From Candidatus Merdiplasma excrementigallinarum (lineage in GTDB: Bacteria > Bacillota > Clostridia > Lachnospirales > Lachnospiraceae), in the NCBI GenBank assembly GCA_018713435.1, contig DVOS01000056.1, positions 1-46,347 of the forward strand: 46,347 bases of DNA. The letters are read 5' to 3'. The translations under genes and the position numbers were made by a program. Under the pieces are notes generated by a model. That model had not been told where the DNA came from and did not search any database. It worked only from the letters and a program-made list of their open reading frames with translations. Positions 7,556-16,482 of this stretch are shown here, piece by piece (the stretch's first letter is position 1; each line of letters starts with the position of its first letter).

Positions 7556-8575
7556 ATGAAAGAGAAACTTCAGGAAATCAAAGAGCAGGCCATGAAACGG
7601 ATCTTGGAGGCGGACAATCTGGACAAACTGAACGACGTCCGCATTGCGTTTCTGGGAAAGAAAGGCGAACTGACGGCCGTATTAAAGAGCATGAAAAATG
7701 TGGATCCCAAAGAGCGCCCCATGGTGGGACAGATGGTAAATGAAGCCCGGGAGAGCATTGAAAAGTTCCTGGACGATACAAAAAAGAAGCTGGAAAATAA
7801 GGCAAGAGAGATACAGATGGAGCGGGAAGTGATCGATGTGACCCTTCCGGCCAGAAAGAATCCTGTGGGACACCGCCACCCCAATGCCATTGCTCAGGAA
7901 GAAGTGGAAAGAATCTTTATCGGCATGGGATACGAGGTGATTGAGGGACCGGAGATTGAGTATGATGAATACAACTTTGAAAAGCTGAATATTCCCGCCA
8001 ATCATCCTGCCAAGGATGAGCAGGATACCTTCTACATCACAAAAGATATTCTGCTGCGCACCCAGACTTCCCCGGTGCAGGCCAGAGTCATGGAGCAGGG
8101 AAAACTGCCGATCCGCATGATTTCTCCCGGACGGGTATTCCGCTCCGACGAGGTGGATGCCACCCATTCCCCTTCCTTCCATCAGATCGAGGGACTGGTG
8201 ATCGATAAAAACATTACATTCGCGGATCTGAAGGGAACACTGGGAGAATTTGCCAGACAGCTGTTCGGCGAGGGAACTAAGACGAAGTTCCGTCCTCACC
8301 ATTTCCCCTTCACAGAGCCCAGCGCCGAAGTGGATGTATCCTGTTTTAAATGCGGCGGAAAGGGCTGCCGTTTCTGCAAGGGAAGCGGCTGGATTGAGAT
8401 CCTGGGCTGCGGTATGGTGCATCCCCATGTGCTGGAGATGTGCGGCATTGATCCGGAAGAATACACAGGCTTTGCCTTCGGCGTGGGTCTGGAGCGCATC
8501 GCGCTGCTGAAATACGAGATCGACGATATGCGGCTTCTGTATGAAAATGATTACCGATTCCTGAAACAGTTCTGA
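7556..8575 (+). CDS. pheS: Phenylalanine--tRNA ligase alpha subunit
   Basis: Catalytic subunit of the alpha2-beta2 enzyme that charges tRNA-Phe with phenylalanine using ATP, in the cytoplasm. The 339-residue protein has an N-terminal coiled-coil arm (about residues 1-90) and a class II synthetase core. Motif 2 is in the FRSDEVDATHSPSFHQIEG region and motif 3 is GFAFGVGLERIALLKY. A Cys-rich loop (CFKCGGKGCRFC) lies between them, common in Firmicutes. I place the start at 7556 because AAAGGAG precedes it; the frame runs upstream through the T-box but that part is not coding. pheT follows after 24 bases in the same operon. Confidence 0.97.
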   Translation: MKEKLQEIKEQAMKRILEADNLDKLNDVRIAFLGKKGELTAVLKSMKNVDPKERPMVGQMVNEARESIEKFLDDTKKKLENKAREIQMEREVIDVTLPARKNPVGHRHPNAIAQEEVERIFIGMGYEVIEGPEIEYDEYNFEKLNIPANHPAKDEQDTFYITKDILLRTQTSPVQARVMEQGKLPIRMISPGRVFRSDEVDATHSPSFHQIEGLVIDKNITFADLKGTLGEFARQLFGEGTKTKFRPHHFPFTEPSAEVDVSCFKCGGKGCRFCKGSGWIEILGCGMVHPHVLEMCGIDPEEYTGFAFGVGLERIALLKYEIDDMRLLYENDYRFLKQF

Positions 8576-8599
8576 TCAGTAAAAACGGAGGAAAAACAG

Positions 8600-11017
8600 A
8601 TGAATACAACATTATCATGGATAAAAGCATATGTGCCGGATCTGGATGTAACCGCCCAGGAGTACACGGACGCCATGACTTTAAGCGGCACCAAGGTGGA
8701 AGGATACACCAGGGCGGACGCGAATCTGGACAAGATTGTGGTGGGACAGATCGAGAAGATCGAGCCCCATCCGGATGCGGACAAACTGATTATCTGCCAG
8801 GTAAATGTGGGAACAGAGACGGTGCAGATTGTGACCGGCGCTCCCAATGTAAAAGAAGGAGACAAAGTGCCGGTGGTGCTGGACGGCGGAAAAGTAGCAG
8901 GAGGACATGACGGGAAGATGACCCCCGGCGGCATCACCATCAAAAAGGGAAAACTGCGGGGCGTGGAGTCAAACGGCATGCTCTGTTCCATTGAGGAACT
9001 GGGATCCAGCCGGGATATGTATCCGGAAGCGCCGGAGTACGGCATCTATATTTTCCGGGAGGACGTTCCGGTGGGAGCGGATGCCATCGAACTTCTGGGA
9101 CTGCGGGACGTAAATTTTGAATATGAGATCACCTCAAACCGGGTAGACTGCTTCAGCGTGATCGGCATCGCTAGGGAGGCGGCGGCCACCTTCCGGAAGG
9201 AATTCCATCCCCCGGTGGTGACGCCCACCGGAAACAGCGAGCAGGCGCAGGATTATATTAAAGTCACGGTAAAGGATCCGGATCTGTGTCCCAGATACTG
9301 CGCCAGAGTGGTAAAGAATATCCATATCGCTCCTTCGCCCAAATGGATGCAGAGAAGACTGGCGGCAGCGGGAATCCGCCCCATCAACAACATTGTGGAC
9401 ATTACCAACTATGTGATGGAAGAGTACGGACAGCCCATGCACGCCTATGATTACGATCACATCGCGGGGCATGAGATTATTGTGCGCCGGGCGGCCCACG
9501 ATGAAAAATTTGTGACGCTGGACGGCCAGGAGCGGCAGATGGACGAGAATGTGCTGATGATCTGCGATGGAGAGAAATCTGTGGGTATCGCGGGAATCAT
9601 GGGCGGAGAAAACTCCATGATTACGGACGACGTTAAAACCATGCTGTTTGAGGCTGCCTGCTTTGACGGTACCAATATCCGCCTTTCCGCCAAGCGGGTG
9701 GGACTGCGCACAGACGCCTCCGGAAAATTTGAGAAGGGACTGGATCCCAACAACGCACAGACGGCTATCGACCGGGCCTGCCAGCTGGTGGAAGAGCTGG
9801 GCGCAGGCGAAGTAGTAGGCGGCATGGTGGATGTGTACAGCAAGGTGAAGGAGCCTGTCCGGGTGAAATTTGAGCCGGAGAAAATCAACGCTCTGCTGGG
9901 AACCCATATTCCGGCGGAAGAGATGCTGGCGTATTTTGACCGGATTGAGCTGGCTTACGATAAAGAAACGAATGAGATTGTGGCGCCTACCTTCCGCCAT
10001 GATATTTTCCGCACGGCGGACCTGGCGGAGGAAGTGGCCAGATTTTACGGATATGACAATATCCCTACCACCCTTCCCTCCGGAGAAGCCACCACAGGAA
10101 AGAAATCAAAGAAAATGCGGGTGGAGGATCTGGCGAAAGAGATCGCGGAATTCTGCGGCTTTTCCCAGGGCATGTGCTATTCGTTCGAAAGCCCCAAGGT
10201 GTTTGACAGACTGCTGCTCCCCGCAGATTCAAACCTGCGGAATGCCATTCAGATTGCCAATCCGCTGGGAGAAGACTTCAGCATTATGAGAACCCTGCCC
10301 TTAAACGGAATGCTCTCCTCCCTGGCGTTTAACTATAATCACCGGAATAAAAACGTGAGACTGTATGAACTGGGCAATATTTATCTTCCCAAGGCGCTGC
10401 CCCTGACGGAACTTCCCGATGAGCGGATGCAGTTTACGTTGGGCATGTACGGCGACGGAGATTTCTTTACCATGAAGGGCGTGGTAGAGGAATTCCTGGA
10501 TAAAGCCGGAATGACGGGCAGACGGATTTACGATCCGAACCATAAGAAACCCTTCCTTCATCCGGGACGCCAGGCAGATGTGGTTTATGAAGGAGAGACC
10601 ATCGGTTATCTGGGGGAGGTACATCCGGCTGTGGCGGACAACTATGGATTGGGTGAGAAAACCTATGTGGCTGTGCTGGACATGCCCCTGATTGTGGAAA
10701 AGGCAACCTTCGACCGGAAATATGCCGGCATCGCCCGTTTCCCGGCTGTGACCAGAGACATCAGCATGGTCGTGCCGAAAGAAATCTGCGCGGGCCAGAT
10801 CGAGGCCATGATTGAACAGAGAGGCGGAAAGATTCTGGAAGGCTATCACCTGTTTGACATTTATGAGGGCGCCCAGATCAAAGAAGGCTATAAGTCTATG
10901 GCGTACTCCATCAGCTTCCGGGCAAAAGACAGGACGCTGGAGGAGGCTGACATTACAGCGGCCATGAAGAAAATCTGGAACGGCCTGGAGTCACTGCATA
11001 TAGAGATTCGTTCCTGA
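8600..11017 (+). CDS. pheT: Phenylalanine--tRNA ligase beta subunit
   Basis: Structural and editing subunit of the phenylalanine tRNA synthetase. The 805-residue length is standard. Domains in order: a tRNA-binding OB fold at about residues 40-150 (KIVVGQIEKIEPHPDADKL), the B3/B4 editing region (about 200-390), the B5 domain (about 400-470), the catalytic-like core (about 490-690), and the anticodon-binding FDX-ACB domain at the C-terminus (FPAVTRDISMVVP). The start has GGAGG about 11 bases upstream. It is co-transcribed with pheS under the T-box. Confidence 0.97.
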   Translation: MNTTLSWIKAYVPDLDVTAQEYTDAMTLSGTKVEGYTRADANLDKIVVGQIEKIEPHPDADKLIICQVNVGTETVQIVTGAPNVKEGDKVPVVLDGGKVAGGHDGKMTPGGITIKKGKLRGVESNGMLCSIEELGSSRDMYPEAPEYGIYIFREDVPVGADAIELLGLRDVNFEYEITSNRVDCFSVIGIAREAAATFRKEFHPPVVTPTGNSEQAQDYIKVTVKDPDLCPRYCARVVKNIHIAPSPKWMQRRLAAAGIRPINNIVDITNYVMEEYGQPMHAYDYDHIAGHEIIVRRAAHDEKFVTLDGQERQMDENVLMICDGEKSVGIAGIMGGENSMITDDVKTMLFEAACFDGTNIRLSAKRVGLRTDASGKFEKGLDPNNAQTAIDRACQLVEELGAGEVVGGMVDVYSKVKEPVRVKFEPEKINALLGTHIPAEEMLAYFDRIELAYDKETNEIVAPTFRHDIFRTADLAEEVARFYGYDNIPTTLPSGEATTGKKSKKMRVEDLAKEIAEFCGFSQGMCYSFESPKVFDRLLLPADSNLRNAIQIANPLGEDFSIMRTLPLNGMLSSLAFNYNHRNKNVRLYELGNIYLPKALPLTELPDERMQFTLGMYGDGDFFTMKGVVEEFLDKAGMTGRRIYDPNHKKPFLHPGRQADVVYEGETIGYLGEVHPAVADNYGLGEKTYVAVLDMPLIVEKATFDRKYAGIARFPAVTRDISMVVPKEICAGQIEAMIEQRGGKILEGYHLFDIYEGAQIKEGYKSMAYSISFRAKDRTLEEADITAAMKKIWNGLESLHIEIRS

Positions 11018-11022
11018 TAAGA

Positions 11023-11067
11023 CAGGCCTTAGGCCCGCTGCGTTCTGCGGCGGGCTTAGGGCTGTTT
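11023..11067 (+). terminator. Hairpin after pheT, probable terminator
   Basis: An imperfect long stem around GCCCGC (11033-11038) and GCGGGC (about 11049-11055) extends outward to CAG/CTG. The following T stretch (TGTTTCAT) is weak, so termination may be partial and the next gene could be read through. Confidence 0.5.
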
Positions 11068-11085
11068 CATATGAGGTGAAATAAA

Positions 11086-11700
11086 ATGAAAATTTATATG
11101 ATTCGCCACGGACAGACAGACTGGAATAAAACAGGAAAGCTGCAGGGCCAGACGGACATACCGCTGAATGAGGCGGGGCGGGCTCTTGCCGTGAAGGCGG
11201 GACATGCCCTCCGGGACGTTCCTTTTACCAGAGTCATCAGCAGCCCCTTAAGCCGGGCGGTGGAGACCGCCAAGCTGGTGCTTGCGGCGGCAGGCAGAGT
11301 CCTGCCTGTAGAGAAGGATCCCAGGATAGAGGAGATCAGTTTTGGCGATCTGGAGGGAGCCGTCATGAAAGGAACGGAGCTCTCACCGGAGGCTGAGGAA
11401 TTTCAGGCCTTTTTTGACGCGCCTGAAAAATACCGGCCGGCCGGAAACGGGGAAACCCTGGAGCAGCTTCTGAAACGCACAGGGGATTTTCTGGCGGATC
11501 TGGCAGCTTCCGGCCAGGAACATGATACGGTTCTGGTATCCGTTCATGGAGCCTGCATGCGGGCTCTGCAGGCCAATATCCTGCACAATCCGGTTTCCGA
11601 ATTCTGGAACGGCTGCGTGCCGCCCAACTGCGCGGTGTCCGTGGCTGTGCTGGAAGAGGGAACATGGCGGCTCGCAAGCCGGGATACAGTATATGAGTAG
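11086..11700 (+). CDS. Histidine phosphatase family protein
   Basis: A 204-residue member of the histidine phosphatase (phosphoglycerate mutase-like) superfamily. The catalytic RHG motif is at the N-terminus (MIRHGQTDWNKTGKLQGQTD), an Arg in SSPLSRAVETA binds phosphate, a Glu lies in the EISFGDLEG segment, and the second catalytic His is in SVHGACMRAL. These features mark a phosphatase or mutase of the GpmB/CobC type; the substrate cannot be told from sequence. The start has GAGGTG about 8 bases upstream. queA follows 15 bases later, so the two probably share a transcript. Confidence 0.88.
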   Translation: MKIYMIRHGQTDWNKTGKLQGQTDIPLNEAGRALAVKAGHALRDVPFTRVISSPLSRAVETAKLVLAAAGRVLPVEKDPRIEEISFGDLEGAVMKGTELSPEAEEFQAFFDAPEKYRPAGNGETLEQLLKRTGDFLADLAASGQEHDTVLVSVHGACMRALQANILHNPVSEFWNGCVPPNCAVSVAVLEEGTWRLASRDTVYE

Positions 11701-11715
11701 GGAGCAGGGAGAAAC

Positions 11716-12741
11716 ATGAAGACATCAGATTTTTATTACGAACTTCCCCAGGAGCTGATTGCCCAGGATCCCCTGGAGGACCGGTCCGCTTCCCGTCTGA
11801 TGACGCTGGATAAAACAACCGGCCGGGTGGGGCACCATGTGTTCCGGGAGATTGTGGATTTTCTGACCCCCCAGGACTGTCTGGTGCTGAATAACACAAA
11901 AGTGATACCGGCCAGACTGTTCGGCAGCCGGGTGGGGACGGAGGCTAAAATTGAGGTGCTGCTTTTAAAGCGGAAGGAGCACGATATATGGGAAACACTG
12001 GTAAAGCCGGGGAAAAAGTGCAAAATCGGCACCCGCATCTCGTTTGGGGAAGGACTCCTGACGGGAGAAGTGGTGGATGTGGTGGAGGATGGGAACCGCC
12101 TGATACAGTTTACCTATGAGGGTATTTTCGAGGAGATACTGGATCAGCTGGGCCAGATGCCTCTTCCCCCCTATATTACCCACCAGCTGAAGGACAAAAA
12201 CAGATATCAGACGGTATATGCCAAGCATGACGGCTCCGCCGCGGCTCCCACAGCGGGTCTTCATTTTACCCCGCAGCTGCTGGAACAGATCCGGGACAAG
12301 GGCGTGAAGATCGCGGAGGTTACCCTTCATGTGGGACTTGGCACGTTCCGGCCCGTAAAGGTGGAGGATGTGACCAAACATCACATGCACAGTGAGTTTT
12401 ATATCATTGAGGAATCCCAGGCAAAGCTGATAAATGACACAAAGCAGGCCGGCGGCAGGATTGTCTCGGTGGGCACCACCAGCTGCCGAACCCTGGAGTC
12501 GGCATCGGATGAGAACGGAATTTTGAAGGCCGGAAGCGGCTGGACGGATATCTTTATCTATCCCGGCTACCGGTTTAAGATGGTGGACGCCCTGATCACC
12601 AATTTTCATCTGCCGGAATCCACGCTGGTGATGCTGGTATCGGCTCTGGCGGGAAAGGACCACATTATGGCGGCCTATGAAGAGGCGGTGAGGGAGCGTT
12701 ACCGGTTCTTCTCATTTGGCGATGCCATGTTCATAGCCTGA
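11716..12741 (+). CDS. queA: S-adenosylmethionine:tRNA ribosyltransferase-isomerase
   Basis: Transfers and isomerises the ribosyl group of S-adenosylmethionine onto 7-aminomethyl-7-deazaguanine at position 34 of certain tRNAs, making epoxyqueuosine. The 341-residue length is normal. Recognisable parts are [23 protein letters not shown] at the N-terminus in two pieces, the [13 protein letters not shown] motif, the [14 protein letters not shown] motif and [18 protein letters not shown] near the C-terminus. The ribosome binding site is GGGAG about 8 bases upstream. queH, which makes the next product, queuosine, lies about 8 kb away at 20486; tgt is not in the window. Confidence 0.96.
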   Translation: MKTSDFYYELPQELIAQDPLEDRSASRLMTLDKTTGRVGHHVFREIVDFLTPQDCLVLNNTKVIPARLFGSRVGTEAKIEVLLLKRKEHDIWETLVKPGKKCKIGTRISFGEGLLTGEVVDVVEDGNRLIQFTYEGIFEEILDQLGQMPLPPYITHQLKDKNRYQTVYAKHDGSAAAPTAGLHFTPQLLEQIRDKGVKIAEVTLHVGLGTFRPVKVEDVTKHHMHSEFYIIEESQAKLINDTKQAGGRIVSVGTTSCRTLESASDENGILKAGSGWTDIFIYPGYRFKMVDALITNFHLPESTLVMLVSALAGKDHIMAAYEEAVRERYRFFSFGDAMFIA

Positions 12742-12754
12742 TATAAGGGAGTGG

Positions 12755-13480
12755 ATGCGAATGAGCGCGGGAAATGACAACCGTCATTATCTGATCTGTG
12801 AGTCAAAAATGATTTACGCCCTTCTGATGTTTGCCGCCGGTATGATGGGGGCCTATACCTATGTGATGCGGGGCGGCGTATTCTGCAATGCCCAGACTGC
12901 CAACATTGTGATCATGGGCATTACCCTGGGAAAAGGGGAGATCCGGGAAGGGCTTTACTACCTGATTCCCATTTCCGCCTATTTTCTGGGCGCATTTTTA
13001 TCGGAGCTGCTTCCCACGCCGGTAAAGCGGATCGGTTTCCTGCGGTGGGATACCTATCTGATTATTTTCGAGGCGGCGGTTCTGCTTGTCATTGGCTTTG
13101 TGCCTTTAAGCGTGCCGGACCACGCGGTGCAGGTGGCGGTAAACTTTATCGCCTCCATGCAGTACAATACTTTCCGGCAGGCCCAGGGCGTTCCCATGGC
13201 CACTACCTTCTGCACCAACCATCTCCGGCAGGTCGGGATTGCCTGCGCCAAGGTGCTGCGCAAAAAAGACTATGAGGCTGTAAGCCGCGGCCTGCTCCAT
13301 CTGGGGATGCTGTTTGTATTTGCCCTGGGATGCGGGATCCTAACCTTTTTCTGCGCCTGGCTGCAGGAGAAAGCCATCTGGCTGGCTCTGATTCCCATGG
13401 GGATTGTGCTGGTGCGGCTGGTCTACGCGGATCTGTGCAAGGAGCATGACCTGCTTGGCGAGAAGCCGTCCGGACACTGA
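12755..13480 (+). CDS. YoaK/DUF1275 family membrane protein
   Basis: A 241-residue integral membrane protein of the DUF1275 (YoaK) family, with about six predicted membrane segments. Family features are the N-terminal GMMGAYTYVMRGGVFCNAQTAN and the QYNTFRQAQGVPMATTFCT stretch. Function is unknown; a transporter role is often guessed but not shown. The start at 12755 has AAGGGAG 4-5 bases upstream; an alternative ATG lies two codons later and would have a more usual spacing. It follows queA by 13 bases and is likely in the same operon. Confidence 0.85.
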   Translation: MRMSAGNDNRHYLICESKMIYALLMFAAGMMGAYTYVMRGGVFCNAQTANIVIMGITLGKGEIREGLYYLIPISAYFLGAFLSELLPTPVKRIGFLRWDTYLIIFEAAVLLVIGFVPLSVPDHAVQVAVNFIASMQYNTFRQAQGVPMATTFCTNHLRQVGIACAKVLRKKDYEAVSRGLLHLGMLFVFALGCGILTFFCAWLQEKAIWLALIPMGIVLVRLVYADLCKEHDLLGEKPSGH

Positions 13481-13552
13481 TCTGTATCCGGGCTTATTCC
13501 GTTTAAATTCTCCTGTTTGAGAGAAAAAGAAGTAGCCTGGGAAAAACGGCTC

Positions 13553-13561
13553 TGTTATAAT
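13553..13561 (+). promoter_or_regulatory. Extended -10 promoter before the secreted repeat protein
   Basis: TGTTATAAT gives an extended -10 ending at 13561, about 43 bases before the start codon. No clear -35 is seen. Confidence 0.5.
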
Positions 13562-13604
13562 AAAGCCAGAAACCGGCAACCCATATTTCAGAAAGGAGAA
13601 GGCG

Positions 13605-14675
13605 ATGGGAAAAAGGAAATGTATTTGGGGAATATTGGTTCTGTTTGTTTTGCTGTGGGCGATGCCAATAACAGCCCAGACTGCAGAGGAATACGCCTTT
13701 GGGGAAAACCTGGTGTCCTGGAACGGGACAACATTTGTGGGAAGCAGAGACAAGGTATATTGTATTGAGCCGGGAGTGACGCCCTGGAATGTGATGCTGG
13801 ATTATGCAACCGGCCGGGATTTTTTTGCCAGCGGAAACGAACTGTTTTTTATTGCTGACAGCGGATCAGAAACGTTTCTGTGTTTTTATGATATGCTGGA
13901 GAAAGCGCCCTATGTGGTGATCCCGACTACCGAGAGCGCTGAGCTGGTGGGTAGGAACGAAAATAAACTGTATTACCTGGATCTGGATGACGGCAGGCAG
14001 TCTTATGAAGGAAAAACGCTGCGGTCCTATGATCTTTCTACCGGAAATGTGACAGCTCTTGCGGAAGGAATCGGGAGAGCCATGTACTGGAATGGCATTA
14101 TTATCATGTCAGGCGCAGCTTCCGATGCCAGTCCGGTAGAGATTATGATGTTGGACGCAAATGAACAGATTGGACTGGTGGATGAAAACTGCGTAGCGAA
14201 TTTCTGGGCGGGTCAGGAGGGATTTTACTATTTCCGCTGCAATATGACAGATGACATTTCCTGGGACGGTGTTACTTTGTGTACGATTGATACGAACGGC
14301 AGGAGAGATATCAGCGGATACGCAGGAAACTATATATATCCTTCTGTAATTGGAATTCCTGCCGGAAACAGTTATTTCTATTTTGCCGTTAACGAAGGAG
14401 GCGTCATAGCTGGAAAGGCGGCCAGTGTGGAAACAGGACAGGTGGCAGACGTGAACTTCCCTGAAAGTATGGGGATTCCTGTTTTGTATCGGGATGGGGA
14501 CGCAGGATATTGGTATATGAATAAAAATCTGTATTACTGGAGCGGAGCCGGATATGAAAATGTTCTCAGCGTAGGAAGCAGCCTTGACGATGTGTTTCTG
14601 GGTGTGGCAGATGGAATGGGCTACTATGACAAAGCCGGCGAAGGAGATACCCTGATGCAGGTTCCGCTGAGGTAA
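13605..14675 (+). CDS. Secreted or membrane-tethered protein with propeller-like repeats, function unknown
   Basis: A 356-residue protein with a clear signal peptide (basic MGKRK, hydrophobic core to about residue 21, possible cleavage after ITA-Q). The mature part is rich in short beta-type segments such as KVYCIEPG, NELFFIADS, NKLYYLDLDD, GNSYFYFAV and NKNLYYWSG, spaced about 40-50 residues apart. This resembles the DUF5050-type or other beta-propeller repeats common in Clostridia. It is preceded by AGAAAGGAG. The ABC exporter pair starts 39 bases after its stop, so co-transcription is possible, but no functional link can be shown. Confidence 0.7.
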   Translation: MGKRKCIWGILVLFVLLWAMPITAQTAEEYAFGENLVSWNGTTFVGSRDKVYCIEPGVTPWNVMLDYATGRDFFASGNELFFIADSGSETFLCFYDMLEKAPYVVIPTTESAELVGRNENKLYYLDLDDGRQSYEGKTLRSYDLSTGNVTALAEGIGRAMYWNGIIIMSGAASDASPVEIMMLDANEQIGLVDENCVANFWAGQEGFYYFRCNMTDDISWDGVTLCTIDTNGRRDISGYAGNYIYPSVIGIPAGNSYFYFAVNEGGVIAGKAASVETGQVADVNFPESMGIPVLYRDGDAGYWYMNKNLYYWSGAGYENVLSVGSSLDDVFLGVADGMGYYDKAGEGDTLMQVPLR

Positions 14676-14714
14676 ATACAGGATAAAAATACAGGCAATT
14701 CGGGAGGCAAAACA

Positions 14715-16466
14715 TTGCGTAAATTACTCATTTATATGAAAATCTACACAAAAGAGTGTATTCTGGCGCCCTTATTTAAGATGCTGGAGGCCTCCTTTGA
14801 ACTGTTTGTTCCCCTGGTGGTGGCGGCCATTATTGACCGGGGCATTGGGGAGGGAGATCACGGGTATATTTTCCGGATGGGAGCTGTAATGGTAATGCTG
14901 GGAATAATCGGGCTGCTCTGTTCGGTTACGGCCCAGTATTTCTCTGCCAAAGCGGCGGTGGGCTTTGCCGCGAAGGTAAAAAGCCGTCTGTTCGCCCATA
15001 TACAGAGCCTTTCCTATACAGAGATTGACACCCTGGGAACCGCTGCCATGGTGACCCGGATGACAAGCGATATGAACCAGGTGCAGAACGGCGTGAACCT
15101 GACCCTCCGCCTGCTGCTGCGGTCCCCCTTTGTGGTATTCGGCGCCATGATCATGGCCTTTACCGTGAATGTCCGGGCAGCACTTGTGTTCGTGGTGATT
15201 ATCCCCCTTCTGTGTCTGGTGGTGTTCGGGATTATGCTGTTTAATATCCCCATGTACCGCAGGGTGCAGAACCGGCTGGATAAGGTGCTGGGGAGCACCA
15301 GGGAAAATCTTACCGGCGCCCGGGTAATCCGGGCCTTCAATAAGCAGGAATCGGAGATAAAAGAGTACGAAAAAAGTACGGAAGCCCTGAATAAGGTGCA
15401 GCTTTTCGCGGGAAAGGTATCGGGCCTGATGAATCCGGTGACGTATGTGATTATCAACGGAGGAATTATCGCGCTGCTCTACAGCGGAGCCATTCAGGTG
15501 GATACGGGGGCTATCACCCAGGGCGAACTGACGGCCCTGGTCAACTATATGTCCCAGATCCTGGTGGAGCTGATCAAAATGGCGAATCTGATCATCTCCA
15601 TTACCAAGGCAGTAGCCTGCGGAAACCGGGTGCAGGGAATCTTTGAGATCCAGCCCGGCATGAAGTACGGAGAGGAAAACGGCCGGCAGGCAGAAGGATG
15701 GAACAGTAAGACGGATCCCCTGCTGGAGTTTGACCATGCAGGCCTGCGCTATCAAAACGCGGGAGCGGAGTCCCTGAGCAATCTTACCTTTGCCGTCCGC
15801 GCCGGAGACACGGTGGGGATCATCGGAGGCACCGGTTCCGGAAAATCATCGCTGGTGAATCTGATCGCCCGGTTTTACGACGCCACGGACGGCCAGATCC
15901 GGCTGAAAGGAAAGCCCATCGGAGCGTACACCAGAGAAGCCCTCTGCTCCATGATCGGCGTGGTGCCCCAGAAAGCCGTGCTGTTTGCGGGAACCATCGA
16001 GGACAACCTGCGTTGGGGCAAGAAGGACGCCACCCGGGAGGAGATGGACCGGGCCCTGGAGATTTCCCAGGCAAAAGAATTTGTCCTTGAAAAGCCGGAA
16101 GGCCTGCAGACCTGGCTGGAGCAGGGCGGCAAGAACCTTTCCGGAGGACAGAGACAGAGGCTGACCATCGCCAGAGCCCTGGTGGGATCACCGGAAATTC
16201 TCATTCTGGACGACAGCGCCTCCGCTCTTGATTTTGCCACGGATGCCAGCCTGCGGATGGCTATCCGGAATATGGAAAAATCTCCCACTGTGTTTATCGT
16301 TTCCCAGAGAGCTTCCTCCATCCAGTATGCGGACCGGATCATTGTGCTGGAGGACGGGGAACCGGCAGGCATCGGCACCCACCGGGAGCTTCTGGCCTCC
16401 TGCCCGGTTTACCAGGAAATCTACTATTCCCAGTTCCCGAAAGAAGGTGTGTCCAGTGAAGGGTAA
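14715..16466 (+). CDS. ABC exporter half-transporter, degenerate catalytic site
   Basis: A 583-residue ABC half-transporter of the multidrug/lipid exporter type: six membrane helices (about residues 1-320) followed by an ATP-binding domain. Motifs: Walker A GGTGSGKSS, signature LSGGQ, Walker B ILILDD. The residue after Walker B Asp is Asp where the catalytic Glu is usual, and the switch His is replaced by Gln (VSQRAS). The start is TTG at 14715 with GGGAGG about 7 bases upstream. The partner gene begins 17 bases after the stop. The pattern fits the degenerate subunit of a heterodimeric exporter such as BmrCD, LmrCD or TM287/288. The substrate is unknown. Confidence 0.9.
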   Translation: MRKLLIYMKIYTKECILAPLFKMLEASFELFVPLVVAAIIDRGIGEGDHGYIFRMGAVMVMLGIIGLLCSVTAQYFSAKAAVGFAAKVKSRLFAHIQSLSYTEIDTLGTAAMVTRMTSDMNQVQNGVNLTLRLLLRSPFVVFGAMIMAFTVNVRAALVFVVIIPLLCLVVFGIMLFNIPMYRRVQNRLDKVLGSTRENLTGARVIRAFNKQESEIKEYEKSTEALNKVQLFAGKVSGLMNPVTYVIINGGIIALLYSGAIQVDTGAITQGELTALVNYMSQILVELIKMANLIISITKAVACGNRVQGIFEIQPGMKYGEENGRQAEGWNSKTDPLLEFDHAGLRYQNAGAESLSNLTFAVRAGDTVGIIGGTGSGKSSLVNLIARFYDATDGQIRLKGKPIGAYTREALCSMIGVVPQKAVLFAGTIEDNLRWGKKDATREEMDRALEISQAKEFVLEKPEGLQTWLEQGGKNLSGGQRQRLTIARALVGSPEILILDDSASALDFATDASLRMAIRNMEKSPTVFIVSQRASSIQYADRIIVLEDGEPAGIGTHRELLASCPVYQEIYYSQFPKEGVSSEG

Positions 16467-16482
16467 AGGAGATAAAAGACAG

